From NCBI RefSeq assembly GCF_934636505.1, contig NZ_CAKUAL010000053.1:1-14971 (forward strand): a DNA stretch of 14,971 bases, read 5' to 3'. The translations under genes and the position numbers were made by a program. This document shows, piece by piece, positions 1 to 7,575 of this stretch. The notes below the pieces were generated by a model. It searched no databases. It was not told where the DNA came from and worked only from the letters and a program-made list of their open reading frames with translations. Position 1 is the first letter of the stretch. Each line of letters starts with the position of its first letter. The DNA is from an uncultured Ellagibacter sp. (GTDB lineage Bacteria > Actinomycetota > Coriobacteriia > Coriobacteriales > Eggerthellaceae).

Positions 1-1
1 C

Positions 2-958
2 GACAACAAGCGCGGCGAGTTCGAGGCCGAAAGCGGTTTCAAAAACGAGCTTTGCGCCTACCTGAACGGGCAAAGCAACTTCACCGACCTCTCGCTCATG
101 ATCGCCGAGTTCCTAGGAAGCGAACTTGGCCGCATGGAGCAGCCGGCCTCGTGCGACCTGCTCGTCGTCGATTTCGAGGACTCGCCGCGCGCCCCGAAGC
201 TCACCGCGGATGACCTCGCGGAGATGTCCGAAGAAGAAGCCGCGGCTGCCCAGGCCGAGCTCGATGCAGCGTTCGCCGGGAGAAGCGCCCGCTACTTCGG
301 GTTGCTGCTTCTCGAAAGCAAGCCGGCGTTCATGCACGAGGTGGGCAAGGCCGAAGACGGCGCGTCGGTGAACCGCATCGAGCGCCACCACGCCATCCTG
401 CCAAGCCCTTCGCAGAAGATCTCCTCGTTTGCTCTGGTGGACGTGCGCACCATGTCGGTGCAGTTCGTCGACAAGGCACGCGAGATTGCCGGCGAGGAGC
501 GCTACCTCATCCCGCAGGGCCTGCTTCAGTGCACGATGGAAGCGTCGAGCAAGGAGCTCATCGACACGACGATGCGCCTGGTCGAGGAGGTTGCCAACGA
601 GTACGGCGCCAACGCGGCGATCGCCACGGCGAAGGCGAAGGCGTACGTCGCAGAGAACGCCGAAGACTCCGATGAAGTGCCCTTTGACGAGTTCGTCGAA
701 GAGGTGTTCGAGGACGAGGGGCCGCGCCGCAGCTTCGTCGAAGCGGCGCAGAAGGAAAACCTTCCCGAGCACGCGCCCGTCGAGCGCGCGGTCGCCAAGC
801 GCGTCACGCGCAACCACAAGATCCGCACCGACACCGGCATCGAGATCACCTTCCCGGCGGAGTACGCGCAGAATCCCGAGTTCATCGAGTTCACCAGCAC
901 GTCAAACGGGCTTATCCGCATCGAGCTCAAAAACATCGGAAGCATCGAGAACAAGTAG
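2..958 (+). CDS. Nucleoid-associated protein (NdpA/YejK family), 5' end cut off
   Basis: The reading frame is open from base 2, well before the first ATG at 98, so the gene begins outside the window; 318 residues are visible. Residues just after the ATG continue smoothly from the upstream codons, so 98 is not the start. The sequence resembles the 37-kDa nucleoid-associated family (PF04245, YejK of about 335 residues), mainly by three stretches: a central segment with HHAILPSPSQKISSF, a Glu/Asp-rich middle, and a C-terminal TDTGIEITFPAEY segment ending in ELKNIGSI, typical of the Firmicutes-like version. Family members bind the nucleoid; their precise role is poorly known. It is acidic and cytoplasmic, with no signal or membrane segment. 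The gene ends with TAG and is followed by a hairpin at 1131-1165. Family assignment is from remembered motifs, not a search. Confidence 0.78.
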   Translation, partial: DNKRGEFEAESGFKNELCAYLNGQSNFTDLSLMIAEFLGSELGRMEQPASCDLLVVDFEDSPRAPKLTADDLAEMSEEEAAAAQAELDAAFAGRSARYFGLLLLESKPAFMHEVGKAEDGASVNRIERHHAILPSPSQKISSFALVDVRTMSVQFVDKAREIAGEERYLIPQGLLQCTMEASSKELIDTTMRLVEEVANEYGANAAIATAKAKAYVAENAEDSDEVPFDEFVEEVFEDEGPRRSFVEAAQKENLPEHAPVERAVAKRVTRNHKIRTDTGIEITFPAEYAQNPEFIEFTSTSNGLIRIELKNIGSIENK

Positions 959-1130
959 CGGCGCTCAGAGAAGACAAACAGGGGGGAGCGCACGAGGACT
1001 GACTCGCATTCGCTCTATCTTGCACATGGTCGGTCGACCTGAGGATGTCAACCTCAACCCCGCAGCCGAACGTCCGCCCCGCCTGCCCCTTCCGTCGCGA
1101 TTCCCCTTCCAGCAGCCCTCTCTGCCGCGG

Positions 1131-1165
1131 CGCGGCTCATCCTCACCTAGGGAGGATGAGCCGCG
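1131..1165 (+). terminator. Perfect 14-bp hairpin, probable transcript end of the nucleoid-associated gene
   Basis: Arms 1131-1144 (CGCGGCTCATCCTC) and 1152-1165 are perfectly complementary around a 7-nt loop. The 3' side continues GCAATTTC, a poor U-tract, so intrinsic termination would be weak. It lies about 170 bases past the upstream stop, which is far for a simple terminator. It could instead be an mRNA-stabilising or processing hairpin, or a protein-binding palindrome. Confidence 0.45.
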
Positions 1166-1241
1166 GCAATTTCAGCCAGATGGTAGGATGCAAACTATTG
1201 AATCATGATGGAACCATGGTCGTTTCGTGCACCGCATGCGC

Positions 1242-1269
1242 GTTAAATGTCACTCGTGGCATCTATAAT
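1242..1269 (+). promoter_or_regulatory. Possible sigma-70-type promoter of the NifX-like gene
   Basis: A consensus TATAAT sits at 1264-1269. The best -35 candidate is GTTAAA at 1242-1247 with a 16-bp spacer, which matches TTGACA at only three positions. Initiation near 1276 would give a leader of about 78 nt before the ATG at 1354. The -10 is convincing, the -35 is not. Confidence 0.45.
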
Positions 1270-1353
1270 TCCGCTGGCGGGCGCACCATTCAAATCGCGT
1301 TCCCCGCACGTTATCTTGGATACAACGAGAAGATTAGAGAAGGAACGTGATAG

Positions 1354-1767
1354 ATGATTATTATCGTAGCATGCGAGGGTTTAGGCGTATCGCCCCATGC
1401 CGTGCATTGCGCGAGCTTCATGTGCTACACCGTCGAACGAGGGATTATCGCTGACTGCCGCAACCTGCCGAACCCTGGGCTTTCCGCCGAGGACACCACG
1501 CAGATGTTCATTGACCTGGGCGTCAGCACCATTATCACCGGCGGGATCGACTACGACTTCGCGAACATGCTCTGCCACGCCGGCGTCGAAGTCGTCGCTG
1601 GCGTCGAAGGTTCAGCGCGCGAAGTGCTCGAAGCTTACATTAACCACACGCTCATCGGTGCCGACGAGCTGTGCCACACCCTCGCCTTCAACAACGACGA
1701 GGAAGAAGCAGAAGTCGACGATGCGTTCGCGAAGCTGGAAGCGAACTTCTTCACAGCGAACGCGTAA
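1354..1767 (+). CDS. NifX/NifB-type dinitrogenase iron-molybdenum cofactor-binding domain protein
   Basis: This 137-residue cytoplasmic protein fits the small cofactor-binding fold (PF02579) found in NifX, NafY and the C-terminus of NifB. It shows the N-terminal strand, a loop starting VSPH, a helix ending in LGVSTIITGG, and a GVEVVAGVEGSAREVLEAY segment before the acidic tail. The best-known members bind Fe-S or Mo-Fe-S cofactors, but many stand-alone copies in anaerobes have no assigned role, and no nif genes are visible here. Cysteines 7, 20, 24 and 37 cluster in the N-terminal third and could bind metal. AGAAGGA at 1338-1344, nine bases before the ATG, supports the start. The gene is monocistronic, with its own promoter-like element and a strong terminator. 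Its proximity to a molybdoenzyme operon is suggestive only. Confidence 0.78.
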   Translation: MIIIVACEGLGVSPHAVHCASFMCYTVERGIIADCRNLPNPGLSAEDTTQMFIDLGVSTIITGGIDYDFANMLCHAGVEVVAGVEGSAREVLEAYINHTLIGADELCHTLAFNNDEEEAEVDDAFAKLEANFFTANA

Positions 1768-1794
1768 AGAAGCGAAGAATCAAATAGCGCAGAG

Positions 1795-1824
1795 AGCTCG
1801 CCTTTTGGCGGGCTTTTTTCTTTT
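1795..1824 (+). terminator. Rho-independent terminator after the NifX-like gene
   Basis: An 8-bp stem (1795-1802 with 1807-1814, one G-T pair) closes a TTTT loop and is followed at once by a long T-rich tract (1814-1824). It starts 27 bases after the TAA stop. The opposite strand has no T-tract at the proper place, so it acts in one direction. Confidence 0.9.
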
Positions 1825-1903
1825 CGGGGCGAAGGGAGGAAGAAGGCACGCCCTTGCGGGGCAGGAGCAGGACCCCCCCCCGAAGAAGGCGCGCCCTTCT
1901 CGG

Positions 1904-3577
1904 TTACTCGCCTTCGCGCGAGTCGAGGTGCACGAAGTCCATGAACTCCTGCTGGGAATGCACGCCGCACTTCGAGTAGATGTTGCGCGCGTGCGCATGC
2001 ACGGTATTGAGCGAGATGACAAGCTCATCGCGAATGAACGGGCGGCTGCGCCCCGACAAGAACAGCGCGGCGATCTGCGTCTCGCGCTCGGTAAGCCCAT
2101 AGCGCGACTGGAGCTCTTCCGCCGTCTTCTCGAAGATGGAGGCAAGCTCCTCCCCCGCGGAAAGCGGCACGGCGGAGTCTGGCTCAAAGCCATCAGCAGC
2201 ATCGCCCGCGGCGTCCATGCCACTTGCAGCAGCAGGCGCACCGCCCTCGGCAGCGCTCGCGAAAGCGGCATTCGCGCCAGCCGCAACGCCACCCACAATG
2301 CTCGCATCAGGGCAAGTGCCCGCGCACGCCGAGCATGTTGAACGCGGAATCGACATGGCGAACTCCGCGTCGGTGAAGCGACGCACGGCATCGCTCAAGA
2401 ACAGCCAGCGCGGGTTGAAGCCGACGAGCATGGCGGCGAGCGCAACCGCCCCCGTCACGATAAGCGTCAAGTTCGCAAGCGCGGGCGCGCCGGCGTCGAA
2501 AAGCGGCAGCGAAAGGGTGAGCGCCAGGGAAATTCCCAGGCCTTCCGCAGCAAACAAGCCGCCGAACAGGACAAACGACGACACGCCGATGCGCCTCACA
2601 TACTTCGGCGCCACAACCCACACGCACATCTGGACGCCGAACATGGCGATGAAGTTGACCGCATATGCGACGCTATGCTGCTCGGGAATGCCCAGGTCGA
2701 TCAGCAGAAAGCCGCAGCCGATAATCATGAGCGGCACCGACCAGCGATAGAGGAAGGTGAAGTTCAAGAAGCGCGTCTGGCGCATGCATGTAAGGAATGC
2801 CACGATGGCGAGCACCGCCGCAATGGAGAACGGCACAAGATAGTGCATGAAGCGGCCGCCATACGTCATCGGCGAAGAAGCCACGCGGAACAGCGCAATC
2901 TGGAACCAGATAAGAAAGTACAGCACAAAAAGGGAGCCCAAGTGGGAAAACTGCCTGCGCATCCCGGTATGCGCGAGCTTGCCAGCCGCCTCGCCATCGG
3001 CAGAAACGTTTCTGCCGCAGCGCGGGCGGAATACGATCCACGTGGACACGACGGGCAAAACGGCATCCACCACCATGAACAGCGGGCCTTTCACCGCCAA
3101 AAGCACGAAGTACACGACAAACGAGATCACGAACGACAGCGGCACGGTCGATTCGATGTGCTCCTCGTCGCAGTAGCTGAAGCGAGACCCCCACAAAATG
3201 CCAAGCAGCGCAAGTCCCGCGCCGCAGCACAGACCGCCCACCACAGTGAGCGCGGCGTACCACGAGATATCAAGGTGGCTCACCCAGATAAGAACGGACC
3301 CGATGCACGCGCAACCGGCGCCGAGCGCACCAATCATGCGCTGCGCCGCATCTCCGCGCCCCTTCTCGCGCAACAGGGCGTACACAATGATGACGGCGAT
3401 CGCGGCAACGGCCTCGCCGATCCCGGAATACACCCACGAACGCTCGATGCTGCACAGCCGAATGACCACGGGAACAAGCCCGCACGAGAAAAGCGAGCAG
3501 TAAACCCAAGCGAGATAGCACCCCAACCCGACGCTTCGTCGGAGCTGAAGCGGCAGCGCCTTAAGTGAGAACGCCAT
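1904..3577 (-). CDS. Membrane LuxR-family transcriptional regulator with about 12 transmembrane helices
   Basis: The protein is 557 residues. Residues about 15-385 form roughly twelve hydrophobic segments, followed by a flexible Ala/Gly-rich linker (about 405-470) and a LuxR/GerE-type helix-turn-helix at 491-551 (LTERETQIAALFLSGRS, then a recognition helix around SLNTVHAHARNIYSKCG). This membrane-anchored design is abundant in Eggerthellaceae, usually beside respiratory oxidoreductase operons; ligands are mostly unknown. The linker carries C415-x2-C418-x3-C422, which could be a redox or metal site. There is no receiver domain, so signal input is presumably through the membrane part. The start is supported by a GGGAGGAGA ribosome site ending a few bases upstream. 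It is divergent from the molybdoenzyme operon across 255 bp and is the obvious candidate to control it. The target is inferred. Confidence 0.92.
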   Translation of the reverse strand: MAFSLKALPLQLRRSVGLGCYLAWVYCSLFSCGLVPVVIRLCSIERSWVYSGIGEAVAAIAVIIVYALLREKGRGDAAQRMIGALGAGCACIGSVLIWVSHLDISWYAALTVVGGLCCGAGLALLGILWGSRFSYCDEEHIESTVPLSFVISFVVYFVLLAVKGPLFMVVDAVLPVVSTWIVFRPRCGRNVSADGEAAGKLAHTGMRRQFSHLGSLFVLYFLIWFQIALFRVASSPMTYGGRFMHYLVPFSIAAVLAIVAFLTCMRQTRFLNFTFLYRWSVPLMIIGCGFLLIDLGIPEQHSVAYAVNFIAMFGVQMCVWVVAPKYVRRIGVSSFVLFGGLFAAEGLGISLALTLSLPLFDAGAPALANLTLIVTGAVALAAMLVGFNPRWLFLSDAVRRFTDAEFAMSIPRSTCSACAGTCPDASIVGGVAAGANAAFASAAEGGAPAAASGMDAAGDAADGFEPDSAVPLSAGEELASIFEKTAEELQSRYGLTERETQIAALFLSGRSRPFIRDELVISLNTVHAHARNIYSKCGVHSQQEFMDFVHLDSREGE

Positions 3578-3832
3578 GCCAATCTCCTCCCGCTCTTTCC
3601 CCCAATAGGAAAAGTGTAGCGCACCTTTTGCCCATCTAGCAGATAAACCTGTAACTAGATTAATAACCAGCCCCGTTTTCCTGGGGAAACGCGAAATATA
3701 GTCACAATGTGGTTAGACCCGGAAATGGGGCATTAGGGTCGATATACCCAACCTCTTACGATGACGACTCACCCTCTTTCTTGCGAGACTGAGCCTCAAG
3801 GTTCCACGCTTTTTTCGAGAAGGAGGGGAATT
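3578..3832. promoter_or_regulatory. Divergent control region between the LuxR gene and the molybdoenzyme operon
   Basis: This 255-bp AT-richer stretch must hold both promoters. An imperfect dyad CGTTTTCC-TG-GGGAAACG lies at 3674-3691, and a spaced inverted repeat GACCC-N15-GGGTC at 3716-3740; either could be an operator. On the minus strand a weak -10 (TACACT, 3618-3613) would give a leader of about 30 nt for the LuxR gene, with no good -35. I cannot name a clear -35/-10 pair for the plus-strand operon, which fits an activator-dependent promoter. A strong ribosome site, AGGAGGG (3821-3827), precedes the ATG at 3833. Confidence 0.45.
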
Positions 3833-6800
3833 ATGGAATCGACCAAAATGAGTCGAAGGAGCTTCCTTGCCGCCATGGGGGCCGCGGGCGCTTTGAGCGT
3901 CGCGGGCGTCGGCATCTCCGGGCAAAGCCACAAGGCGCTTGCCGCAGACGCTGACTTCGCAGCGCCGGCAACGGGCCACGGCCAGCCGCTGGAAGCTTCG
4001 GTCGACCCGAAAACCGGAGACGTCAACATAAACGAAGACGTCATCGTCCGCTACAGCGCCTGCCTTGGGTGCTACAGCTCATGCGGCAACCGACTGAAGC
4101 TTTCCCGCGACGGCGGCACGCTTTACTCGGTCGGCGGAAACCCGTACAACCCGAGCTGCGCGAACCCGTACCTGCCGTTCGAGGCGCCGCTTGAGGACGC
4201 CTACCGCTCCATGAGCTACGCGAACGGCTACGGCAACTCCACGCGCGGCACGTCGTGCGGGCGCGGCCAGGCGACGCAGGACGGCTATGGACAGCCCGAC
4301 CGCATCACCATGCCGCTCAAGCGCGCGGGCGCTCGAGGCGAGGGTAAGTGGAAGCCCATCAGCTGGGATCAGCTCATCAAGGAAGTCACGGAAGGCGGCA
4401 AGCTGTTCGCCGACATCGGGGAAGACCAGGAAATCGAAGGCTTCCTCTCCATCCATGACACCGAGACGCCGCTCAATCCCGACGAGCCGACGCTCGGACC
4501 GAAATCCAACCAATTCGTCCTTCTGGGCGGACGCGGTGACGGCCGCACCACCTTCGGCGGACGCTTCGCGAACTGCTTCGGGTCGGTCAACCAATTTGGC
4601 CACGCCTCCACTTGAGGCGGCTCCGCAAGTGCGAGTTCGTACTTTCACACTGGGTCCCGTTCCCTTCGCCCCGACGCATTAGACGCCGAATATATTCTGT
4701 GGCTGGGCACCGCACCTGGAACTAACGGCAAGAGCTTCCAGGAAATTGCACGTGACACTCTGATCAACCTGCAAGAGCATGGCGCGAAGATGGACGTCTT
4801 CGACCCCGTGCTCGGCAATGGCTGCTGCACGCCGGGCGCCAAGGGCATCACCTGGCACCCCATCAAGACTGCCACGAACGGCCAGTTGGCCCTCGGCATG
4901 ACCCGCTGGATCATCGAGAACAAGGCCTACAACGCCGATTATCTGGGATTCAGCAATTACAAGGCTGCCATCGCCGGCGGTTTCGCCTCCTACACGGGCG
5001 CAACCTTCCTCGTCATCGACGACGAGTCCTCCGCGAACAACGGCAAGCTCATGACCGCCGCGGACGCAGGGCTCACCGAGCCTGAGGCCGACCCCGCAGC
5101 GAAGACCAAGCCGACCTACTACGTCGTTATGGACGCCGAGAAGAACGAGGCGGCCTTAAACACCGACGCCGAGCGAGGCCTCATCGACTTCGAAGGCGAA
5201 GTGAACGGCATCAAGGTCCGCTCCGCATTCCTCTACCTCAAGGACAGCGCTTTCTCGAACACCATGGACGAGTACGCCGAGATCTGCGGCGTGCCGCGCG
5301 AGACGATTGAAGACGTTGCGCGCGAGTTCACCTCCCACGGCGTGAAGGCTGCAACGACGGGCCTCGGCTCGACCGCTGCCTCCAACGGTGTGAGCTCCAT
5401 GGCCGCCTACACCTTCTTAAACGCGCTCATCGGTTCGAACCAGATGCTCGGCGGCATGGTTGCCCGCCGCATCGGAGCCGCCACCACCGCTGACGGCAAG
5501 CGCTACAAGCTTTCCACCATCGCTGGCAAGCCGGCACTCACTGACGCAAAGAACTGCCAGAACATCGGCCGCACGAAGCGCATCTGGAAGAAGACCGACG
5601 AGTACAAAAACCGCGTCGCCGCAGGCGAAACCGACCCGAAGCCGCTGCTTCCCTGGTTCAGCCACACCGGCGTCTCGGACAACCAGGCGCTCATCTCGGC
5701 GCTGTGCAAGTACCCCTACCAGGCGAAGATCGTCATGTCTTGGATGACCAACACCCTCCAGGCGACCTCCGGCCTTTTGCGCGACTCCGTGCTCGAGCGC
5801 ATGAAGGACACCTCTATCATCCCGCTGCACATCGCTTGCGACGTCGTCATCGGCGAGCACGCGCAGTACGCTGACTACATCGTGCCCGACACGAACCCCT
5901 TCGAGAGCTTCGGCGTGGTCACCAACGAGGGCTTCTTCAAGAGCAAGGGCAACTCCGTTCGTTGGCCTGCGAAGACTCCTGAGACCATCGAGATCTCGGG
6001 CGGTCGCCATGCAAGCTTCGAGGCGTTCTGCTGCGACGTTGCCAAGGTGTGCGACATGCCCGGCTTCGGCGATGATGCCATGACCGACGTCGACGGCAAG
6101 ACCTGGCCGCTCAACGACGCGTGCGACTTCTTCCTGAAGGCCGTCGCCAACCTCGCCTACGACGCCACCCCTGTCGACGATGTCGCCTCCGAGGACATGA
6201 AGCTGCAGGCGCTCGACAACCTTCCCGAGGCATGGAAGAACGCCGTGAGCGAAGAGGAATGGCCCAAGGTTTTGAACGTGCTCTCGCGCGGCGGCCGCTT
6301 CTGGCCCATGGAGGATTGCATCGGCAAGAACGGCGCCATTAAGTACGCCACCGATAACCTGACGCACTTCTACAGCAACCGCAAGGCGACCGACGCGAAC
6401 CCCTACACCGGGGAAAAGCTCTCGGGCACGCTTACCAACGACCCCGAGCGCTTCGCCGACAACTCCACGCTCGAGGACCATTACTCACGCGAGGAATACC
6501 CGTTCCGCTCGACGAACTACAAGCCGCGCTTCCGTTCGATCTCCTTCTTGGCTAACAGCCCGATCATGCGCGACTTGTGCGACCACAACTACCTCGAGCT
6601 TAACCGCGACGACGCGAAGGCGCTCGGCATCAAGGATGGCGACACCATCAAGATCACGAACCCCTCGGGTGATGTGATGGAAGGCGAGGCCATGGTTCGC
6701 GGCGGCATTGCCGAAGGCACCTTCGGCGTGGCATATGGCTACGGGCATCGCGCCTACGGTGCGCAGGACGTCGCCATCGAAGGCGAGGAAACCCGCAAGG

Positions 6801-6937
6801 GCGACCCGGCAATCGGCTCGGGCATCCACCTGCAGACGATGCTCGACCCGACGATCAGCGAGATCTATCCCCTGGCAGACCCCGAGGGAACCTCTCCTGG
6901 ACGCTCGGGCGGCATGTACAAGATCGAGAAAGCCTAA
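3833..6937 (+). CDS. Selenocysteine-containing molybdopterin oxidoreductase, TtrA-like catalytic subunit (TGA 4613-4615 read as Sec261)
   Basis: Read through one in-frame TGA, this is a single 1034-residue protein. Residues 7-12 (SRRSFL) plus a hydrophobic stretch form a Tat signal, probably cleaved near ALA37. C77, C80, C84 and C142 form the N-terminal [4Fe-4S] site. GEGKWKPISWDQLI (169-182), then GPKSNQ (222-227) and FGSVNQFGHAST (249-260), match tetrathionate-reductase (TtrA) order. The next codon, where relatives have the metal-ligating Cys, is TGA. The frame stays open and family-like after it (EYILWLGTAP, then GITWHPIKT and ALGMTRWIIEN), through the molybdopterin-binding C-terminal domain. 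A SECIS-like hairpin follows. The start is fixed by AGGAGGG. It would be exported folded and reduce an external acceptor; a TtrA-like substrate (tetrathionate or another sulfur, selenium or arsenic oxyanion) is a guess. The alternative, a nonsense mutation, is much less likely. Confidence 0.9.
4613..4644 (+). promoter_or_regulatory. Sec codon and bacterial SECIS-like stem-loop
   Basis: After TGA (4613-4615) come 11 bases, then a 7-bp stem: 4627-4633 (AAGTGCG) with 4638-4644 (CGTACTT), one G-U pair, closing a four-base loop AGTT. The E. coli fdhF element has the same layout: an upper stem-loop of about 17 nt placed 11 nt after UGA, with an exposed G and U in the loop for SelB. Codons here (AGT, AGT, TTT, ACT) break the local preference for G or C in third position, as expected if RNA structure is selected. 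Caveat: 4609-4614 can also pair with 4626-4631, which would compete with the 5' arm. Folding was done by eye. Confidence 0.82.
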
Positions 6938-6951
6938 AGGAGGGATAAACG

Positions 6952-7569
6952 ATGAGTGAGAAAAAACTTGGTATGCTGATCGATCTGTCCCTCTGCGTGG
7001 GATGCAACGCCTGCGCTGTGGCGTGCAAGCAAGAAAACGAGGTGCCGACCGGCTGCTTCAACACCTGGATCGAGAGCTTCGACGTTGAAGCCGACGGGCA
7101 GATCAAGCGCGCGAACATCCCGAAGCTGTGCAACCACTGCGAGGATGCCCCCTGCGTGAAGGTGTGCCCGACCCAGGCAAGCCATCGCACCGAGGACGGC
7201 ACGATCGTCGTCGACCCCGAGCGCTGCATCGGGTGCAAGTACTGCATGGCCGCGTGCCCCTACCAGGTGCGCTACCAGCTTCCTTCGGGCGAAGTGGAGA
7301 AGTGCACCTTCTGTGAGCACCGCACCAGCAAGGGAATGCTCCCCGCCTGCGTGGGAACGTGCATCACGCACGCTCGCATGTTCGGCGACCTGAACGACCC
7401 CGAGAGCGACATCTCGAAGAAGCTTGCCGCGAGCAAGACCGAGACGCTCTATCCCGACCTGGGACTTTCACCCCATGTCTCCTACATTGGGCTCGACGAT
7501 ACGCTCGCAATGCCCGTTGCCTCCGCAGTTCACAAGGGCGGCAACGTCTTGCGGCACTACGAGGGGTGA
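6952..7569 (+). CDS. Four-cluster ferredoxin electron-transfer subunit of the molybdoenzyme
   Basis: This 205-residue protein has sixteen cysteines in the DmsB/NrfC/TtrB arrangement: C15, C18, C21, C25; C60, C63, C68, C72; C92, C95, C98, C102; and C118, C121, C133, C137, enough for four [4Fe-4S] clusters. It would carry electrons from the membrane anchor to the catalytic subunit. It has no Tat signal of its own, so it probably travels to the outer face as a complex with the catalytic subunit, as is known for related enzymes. AGGAGGG at 6941-6944 and nearby bases lies 14 bases after the previous stop and precedes the ATG at a good distance. It ends with an ordinary TGA (7567-7569) that has no comparable hairpin after it and is followed by the next gene. 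TGA is therefore not generally reassigned here. Confidence 0.96.
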   Translation: MSEKKLGMLIDLSLCVGCNACAVACKQENEVPTGCFNTWIESFDVEADGQIKRANIPKLCNHCEDAPCVKVCPTQASHRTEDGTIVVDPERCIGCKYCMAACPYQVRYQLPSGEVEKCTFCEHRTSKGMLPACVGTCITHARMFGDLNDPESDISKKLAASKTETLYPDLGLSPHVSYIGLDDTLAMPVASAVHKGGNVLRHYEG

Positions 7570-7575
7570 TACGTC

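Larger units (their letters stand above)
959..1353. other. 395-bp intergenic gap
   Basis: No convincing gene lies here. It holds a small 5-bp dyad near 1040-1060, a perfect 14-bp hairpin at 1131-1165 and a promoter-like element at 1242-1269. An open frame at 1045-1350 exists, but its ATG is fused to the only purine-rich stretch, it runs through the hairpin and the promoter, and its product resembles nothing I know. From about 1170 onward the DNA is visibly more AT-rich than the genes, as expected for a promoter and 5' untranslated region. Confidence 0.6.

Noticed and set aside
1045..1350. 101-residue ORF in the first intergenic gap
   Set aside because: No spaced ribosome site; it runs across a hairpin and a promoter-like element; composition is not protein-like and I recognise no family.
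1873..1881. Run of nine C residues near the end of the LuxR gene
   Set aside because: It lies outside the coding region, so phase variation of the protein is not supported; a sequencing or chance feature.
4613..4615. Pseudogene or frameshift reading of the molybdoenzyme
   Set aside because: No frame change occurs, the single stop is TGA at the metal-ligand position, the downstream 773 residues look intact, a SECIS-like hairpin follows, and the partner genes are undamaged.
5417..6481. 354-residue minus-strand ORF inside the molybdoenzyme gene
   Set aside because: A shadow frame caused by high GC; Val/Gly/His-rich without domains, fully covered by a well-supported gene.
4790..6937. Separate 715-residue molybdopterin protein starting at ATG 4790
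   Set aside because: It lacks an Fe-S site, Tat signal and ribosome site, and family-like sequence continues upstream of that ATG to the TGA.
4613..7569. General reassignment of TGA as a sense codon
   Set aside because: TGA ends the ferredoxin subunit at 7567-7569 in a normal operon junction, and other genes use TAA or TAG normally.
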